A DNA stretch of 9,326 nucleotides, taken from positions 1 through 9,326 of the forward strand of contig CANNTX010000044.1 in NCBI GenBank assembly GCA_947522695.1, in the 5' to 3' direction. This DNA is from an uncultured Bacilli bacterium (GTDB taxonomy: Bacteria > Bacillota_I > Bacilli_A > RF39 > UBA660). Positions 6,459 through 9,326 of this stretch are shown in pieces. Each line of letters opens with the position of its first letter. Position 1 is the first letter of the stretch. Made by a program: the position numbers and the translations under genes. The notes under the pieces were generated by a model. It was not told the origin of the DNA. It ran no database searches and saw nothing but the letters and a program-made list of their open reading frames with translations.

Positions 6459-6471
6459 CATATTATTAAGT

Positions 6472-7350
6472 ATGGAAAATATATTAAATTATTATTATCA
6501 ATTAAATATTATCGACATAAAGAAAAAAGATTATTATTATCTATTAACAACCGATGAATATGAACAATATATTTTTAATGAAATAATAGATCCTAATGAA
6601 TTAAAAGAAAATCTAGACTATCTAAATAATACCAATGTCTTATATGATCTATTAATATTAACTAAAGAAGGAAATATAACCATTAATTATAATGACAAAG
6701 AATATGCTTTATTTAAAGTTAGAAATAATGAAAATCTAAATATCTTAAGTTTTTCCAACTTAATAACAACCGGTAAATTAAAATGGGGAACACTTTGGTC
6801 AAATAGAGTAGATTATTATTTAGAACAAATAGCTGAAGTAGTAGAACAAAAAGAAATAAAATATGCTATGGATTATTATATATCTTTAGCAGAAATAGCG
6901 ATTTCTTACTTTAACACATTATCCGAAATTTATAATGAAAACACTTTAACTTTTACATTATCACATCATATTGTAACATCACCAATAGATAAATATATGT
7001 TTTATAATCCATCCAATATGTGTTTTGATCTAAGTGTAAGAGATATAGCTGAATATATAAAAGAATCTTTCTTTAATGATATTTTAACTAATTATGAAAT
7101 ACTATCTTTAATAGATAAAATAAATTTAAATGAATCCTTAGCAAATTATTTATTAGTTAGACTAATTTATCCATCTTATATTTTTAAATTATATGATAGT
7201 TTTATTGAAACAAAAGAATTAAATAAAAAATTCTATGAATACATGAAAAAAAGTAGAGAATATGAAACTCTACTATCAACTATATATAATAAATTAAAAC
7301 TAAAATATTCAATTAAAGCTTATATTTATTTCTTTAAAGATCAATATTAA
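6472..7350 (+). CDS. YutH/CotS-like kinase-fold protein, catalytic Asp apparently missing
   Basis: The 292-residue protein resembles the YutH/CotS family of aminoglycoside-phosphotransferase-fold proteins, which are spore-associated in Bacillus. The clues are the central TLWSNRVDYYLEQ (107-117), DYYISLAEIAISY (134-146), LSHHIV (163-168), and FYNPSNMCFDLSVRDIAEYI (178-196). In the last, RDIAEYI matches the RDLAEYIR block of YutH. The kinase HxD loop is replaced by SHHIV, while Asn182 and Asp186 could be metal ligands, so it may be a pseudokinase. No ribosome site precedes ATG 6472, and the upstream terminator ends 13 bases away, so how it is expressed is unclear. Its position next to a YutI-like gene supports the identification. 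Other remote kinase-fold families remain possible. Confidence 0.5.
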   Translation: MENILNYYYQLNIIDIKKKDYYYLLTTDEYEQYIFNEIIDPNELKENLDYLNNTNVLYDLLILTKEGNITINYNDKEYALFKVRNNENLNILSFSNLITTGKLKWGTLWSNRVDYYLEQIAEVVEQKEIKYAMDYYISLAEIAISYFNTLSEIYNENTLTFTLSHHIVTSPIDKYMFYNPSNMCFDLSVRDIAEYIKESFFNDILTNYEILSLIDKINLNESLANYLLVRLIYPSYIFKLYDSFIETKELNKKFYEYMKKSREYETLLSTIYNKLKLKYSIKAYIYFFKDQY

Positions 7351-7558
7351 CTACATTTTTAACTTCTGGAACTTCTTCTTGAATTGTTCTTAAAACAAAA
7401 TCAGTTATTGTATCATCACGATATCCACATTCAGCGCATGCTCCATGCATTTTAACATAAACAATATTATCTTTATAACTAACGTACTCAATATCTCCAC
7501 CATCACTATTTAAATAAGGTCTAATAATATTAATTGTTTCTTTTATTTTTTCTTCCAT
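7334..7558 (-). CDS. yutI: NifU C-terminal domain iron-sulfur protein (Nfu/YutI type)
   Basis: This 74-residue protein is a stand-alone NifU C-terminal domain. Such proteins carry and deliver a [4Fe-4S] cluster to target enzymes in the cytosol. The N-terminal helix leads into RPYLNSDGGDIE (13-24), then the cluster motif GACAECGYRDDTI (39-51) with Cys41 and Cys44, then a helix and VPEVKNVV (63-70). It is shorter than the roughly 110-residue B. subtilis YutI but has the whole domain. ATG 7558 is chosen because GGGTG lies six bases upstream; an in-frame GTG at 7567 overlaps that site. It is divergent from yugI and its stop overlaps the end of the YutH-like gene by 17 bp. Confidence 0.9.
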   Translation of the reverse strand: MEEKIKETINIIRPYLNSDGGDIEYVSYKDNIVYVKMHGACAECGYRDDTITDFVLRTIQEEVPEVKNVVNIDL

Positions 7559-7571
7559 ACATAACACCCAC

Positions 7572-7600
7572 TTGAGATTATATCACATTTTATTTATAAT
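7572..7600 (+). promoter_or_regulatory. yugI promoter
   Basis: TTGAGA (7572-7577), a 17-bp spacer and a perfect TATAAT (7595-7600) place the start near 7607, 17 nt before the yugI ATG. Its -35 touches the -10 of the opposite nfu promoter. Confidence 0.7.
7577..7585 (-). promoter_or_regulatory. nfu (yutI) promoter, extended -10
   Basis: On the minus strand TG-A-TATAAT is a perfect extended -10. The -35 at 17 bp is only TTATTA. Initiation near 7570 gives a 12-nt leader to ATG 7558. One base is shared with the yugI -35, so the two promoters are mutually exclusive at any moment. Confidence 0.6.
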
Positions 7601-7623
7601 AATAACAAGAAGGAAAGATATTT

Positions 7624-7974
7624 ATGTATAAAATAGGAGATATAATTGAAGTTGAAGTATCTGGTATCGAAAACTATGGAATATTTGTAAAAGCTGAAGA
7701 TGATTATACTGGTTTAATTCACATATCTGAAATAGATAATAACTATATAAAAGATATTAATAAATACGTTAAAGTTGGTGATGATATCTACGCTAATGTA
7801 ATTGGAGTAGATGAAGCCACAAAACATTTAAAATTATCTATTAAAAATATGAATTACAATGATAATAATCATGGAAAAAGAACAATAAAAGAAAATATTA
7901 AAGGTTTTTTACCACTTCATAATAAATTAGATGAATGGATAAAAGATACTTTAAAAGATATGAATAAAAAATAA
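7624..7974 (+). CDS. yugI: S1-domain RNA-binding protein, YugI/GSP13/CvfD family
   Basis: The 116-residue protein begins with one S1 RNA-binding domain (1-74). It contains GDIIEVEVSGIENYGIFVKA (5-24), GLIHISEI (30-37), VGDDIYANVIGVD (51-63) and HLKLSIK (68-74). A short basic linker leads to GFLPLHNKLDEWI (94-106), the conserved tail of the YugI/CvfD group that separates it from ribosomal protein S1. Relatives associate with ribosomes and affect translation or regulation: GSP13 in B. subtilis and CvfD in streptococci. AAGGAAAG (7609-7616) is the ribosome site. It is a single-gene unit with its own promoter and a strong terminator. YugI is about 130 residues, so the length fits. Confidence 0.9.
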   Translation: MYKIGDIIEVEVSGIENYGIFVKAEDDYTGLIHISEIDNNYIKDINKYVKVGDDIYANVIGVDEATKHLKLSIKNMNYNDNNHGKRTIKENIKGFLPLHNKLDEWIKDTLKDMNKK

Positions 7975-7993
7975 TTTTCTTAAAACCTGAGAT

Positions 7994-8028
7994 ATAATTT
8001 CACTAGAGTAGGAGTGAAATTATTTTTT
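7994..8028 (+). terminator. Terminator after yugI
   Basis: ATAATTTCAC (7994-8003) pairs perfectly with GTGAAATTAT (8014-8023) around a 10-base loop, followed by a run of T to 8028. This 10-bp stem starts 19 bases after the yugI stop. Confidence 0.85.
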
Positions 8029-8081
8029 ATATAACAGGAATTTCATACTTATAAAAAAATATAAAAAATGTATAATTTTTA

Positions 8082-8110
8082 TTGACAAACATATGTATGC
8101 TATATATAAT
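8082..8110 (+). promoter_or_regulatory. tnpB promoter, full consensus
   Basis: TTGACA (8082-8087), exactly 17 bp, then TATAAT (8105-8110): a perfect vegetative consensus, stronger than any host promoter in the window. The spacer contains the palindrome ACATATGT (8089-8096), which may be an operator or part of the element's left end. The leader to ATG 8145 is about 28 nt. Confidence 0.75.
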
Positions 8111-8130
8111 ATTAATTACAACTTAAAAAA

Positions 8131-8139
8131 AGGTAGGTG
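8131..8139 (+). promoter_or_regulatory. tnpB ribosome binding site
   Basis: AGGTAGGTG five bases before ATG 8145 is a good, slightly interrupted match to the ribosomal consensus. Confidence 0.6.
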
Positions 8140-8144
8140 ATATT

Positions 8145-9284
8145 ATGTATAAAGCATATAGATTTAGAATGTATCCTAATAATGACCAAATTATATTAAT
8201 TAATAAAAATTTTGGATGCGTCAGATTTGTTTATAATTATTTCTTAAATAAATGTAAGAATAATAAATATTATAAGGCTTTTGATATGTGCAAAGAATTA
8301 AAGGAGTTATATATAGAATATCCATTTCTAAAAGAAGTAGATAGTTGTTCATTAAGATGTAGCATATTTAATTTAGAAGATAGTTTTAAAAATTTCTTTG
8401 CTAAGAGAAGTAGCTATCCTTGCTTTAAAAATAAATTTAGTAAACAAAGTTATAGAACTAACGCAATTAGAATTAGTTATAAAGGAAATAATCATTGTAA
8501 TATCGAAATATATAAAGATATTAATAAAATTGAATTACCAAAATTAGGAATAGTAAATATAAGAGGATACCGTAATTTAAATAAAATAGAGGAAAAAATT
8601 ATTAATGCTACAATTGAAAAAGAAACAACTGGAAAATATTATGTAAGTGTTGTAGTAGAAACAAAAGATATCGAAGTAACTAAATTAGAGCCAACAAGTA
8701 TAGTAGGTATAGATTTGGGAATAAAAGATTTAGTGGTGTTAAGTGATGGAACTAAATATACAAACCCAAAAGAATTAAATAAAAGAGAAAAACAATTAAA
8801 AAGATTACAGAGAAAATTAGCAAGACAAATAAATCATAGCAAAAACTATAATAAAACTAAAATAAGGTTAGCTAGAGTACATAGTAAAATCAAAAATAGT
8901 AGAAAACATAATATCATAAACATAGTAAATGAAATAGTAAAAGAATATGATTGCATAATAAGTGAAAAATTAAATACAAAGGGAATGAGTCAAAATCATA
9001 AATTAGCCAAATCAATAATAGATGCCAGTTTTAATAAAATATGCCAATTATTAAAATGGAAAACAAAAATACTTGGAAAATATTATTATCAAGTAGATAC
9101 ATATTATCCAAGTAGTAAAACATGTAGTCATTGTGACTATAAAACCAATATAACAAATAATCTAAATATAAGAAACTGGGAATGTCCAAAATGTGGCAAT
9201 TTAAACGATAGAGATATAAATGCAAGTATAAACATAATGTTTGAAGGGCTAAAAATACATTACCTAAATAAAGTTAATAACTAG
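8145..9284 (+). CDS. tnpB: TnpB, RNA-guided endonuclease of an IS200/IS605-type (IS1341-like) element
   Basis: The 379-residue protein is a full-length TnpB. In the known family it is an RNA-guided nuclease that uses an omega RNA from the element's right end and helps the transposon persist at donor sites. The N-terminus MYKAYRFRMYPN is typical of the family. The RuvC residues are all present: Asp190 in IVGIDLGIKDL, Glu274 in IISEKLNTKGM, and Asp357 in NDRDINASINI. The zinc finger has Cys327, Cys330, Cys347 and Cys350. A conserved RNA-binding arginine/lysine-rich helix runs through 213-252. AGGTAGGTG (8131-8139) is the ribosome site. No tnpA is seen upstream, so the element is either TnpB-only or mobilised in trans. 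The right end is not visible within the window. It sits downstream of the yugI terminator, a harmless site. Confidence 0.95.
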   Translation: MYKAYRFRMYPNNDQIILINKNFGCVRFVYNYFLNKCKNNKYYKAFDMCKELKELYIEYPFLKEVDSCSLRCSIFNLEDSFKNFFAKRSSYPCFKNKFSKQSYRTNAIRISYKGNNHCNIEIYKDINKIELPKLGIVNIRGYRNLNKIEEKIINATIEKETTGKYYVSVVVETKDIEVTKLEPTSIVGIDLGIKDLVVLSDGTKYTNPKELNKREKQLKRLQRKLARQINHSKNYNKTKIRLARVHSKIKNSRKHNIINIVNEIVKEYDCIISEKLNTKGMSQNHKLAKSIIDASFNKICQLLKWKTKILGKYYYQVDTYYPSSKTCSHCDYKTNITNNLNIRNWECPKCGNLNDRDINASINIMFEGLKIHYLNKVNN

Positions 9285-9326
9285 TAAAATATACAATCAA
9301 TTAACAATAAAAAATGTACGGTAGCG

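Noticed and set aside
8030..8144. A tnpA transposase remnant upstream of tnpB
   Set aside because: The gap is too short, A/T-rich, and shows no reading frame; it holds only the promoter and perhaps the element's left end.

Overview
The window is very AT-rich (roughly a quarter G+C by eye). It looks like the chromosome of a low-GC Firmicute of the Bacilli/Mollicutes-related kind, possibly an uncultured gut lineage with a compact genome. The supporting genes are a MurT-type lipid II amidation ligase, FtsA and FtsZ, and a run of genes that I recognise from the yun/yut/yug part of the Bacillus chromosome. UGA is used as a stop: yutD ends at TGA inside a terminator hairpin. The standard bacterial code therefore applies, not the mycoplasma code.

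Layout. Positions 1-893 (minus) hold the N-terminal 297 residues of murT, cut by the window edge. It is transcribed divergently from ftsA-ftsZ (980-3281, plus), and the two promoters overlap in an 80-bp gap. A hairpin terminator follows ftsZ. At 3448-3580 lies a tiny antitoxin-like ORF with a strong ribosome site and an apparent one-base frameshift, with no toxin beside it. From 3611 come a YunB-like membrane-anchored protein, an unrecognised tail-anchored protein (4351-5130) and yutD (5133-5411), ending in a terminator. A two-gene unit follows (5461-6435): a DUF1292-like small protein and a Pro/Glu/Val-rich protein with internal repeats, closed by another terminator. Next is a YutH/CotS-like protein (6472-7350). 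It converges with, and overlaps by 17 bp, a minus-strand NifU-C-terminal-domain iron-sulfur protein (7334-7558). That gene is divergent from an S1-domain RNA-binding protein of the YugI/CvfD family (7624-7974), which has its own terminator. The right end (8145-9284) is a complete TnpB gene with a fully consensus promoter and no TnpA in the window.

How it fits together. The left third is cell-wall and division machinery: MurT amidates the lipid II stem peptide together with GatD, FtsZ forms the Z ring, and FtsA tethers it to the membrane. The middle is collinear with the B. subtilis order yunB...yutD...yutH-yutI, but with different genes in between. It keeps two proteins (YunB, YutH) that are sporulation-linked in Bacillus. 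Recognisable host promoters sit only about 12-18 nt ahead of their start codons. The transposon-derived tnpB has a longer leader and a stronger promoter.

The best candidates for something undescribed are the tail-anchored protein between yunB and yutD, the Pro-rich repeat protein with its DUF1292-like partner, and the frameshifted antitoxin-like remnant. I see no tRNA, rRNA, CRISPR array or phage module.
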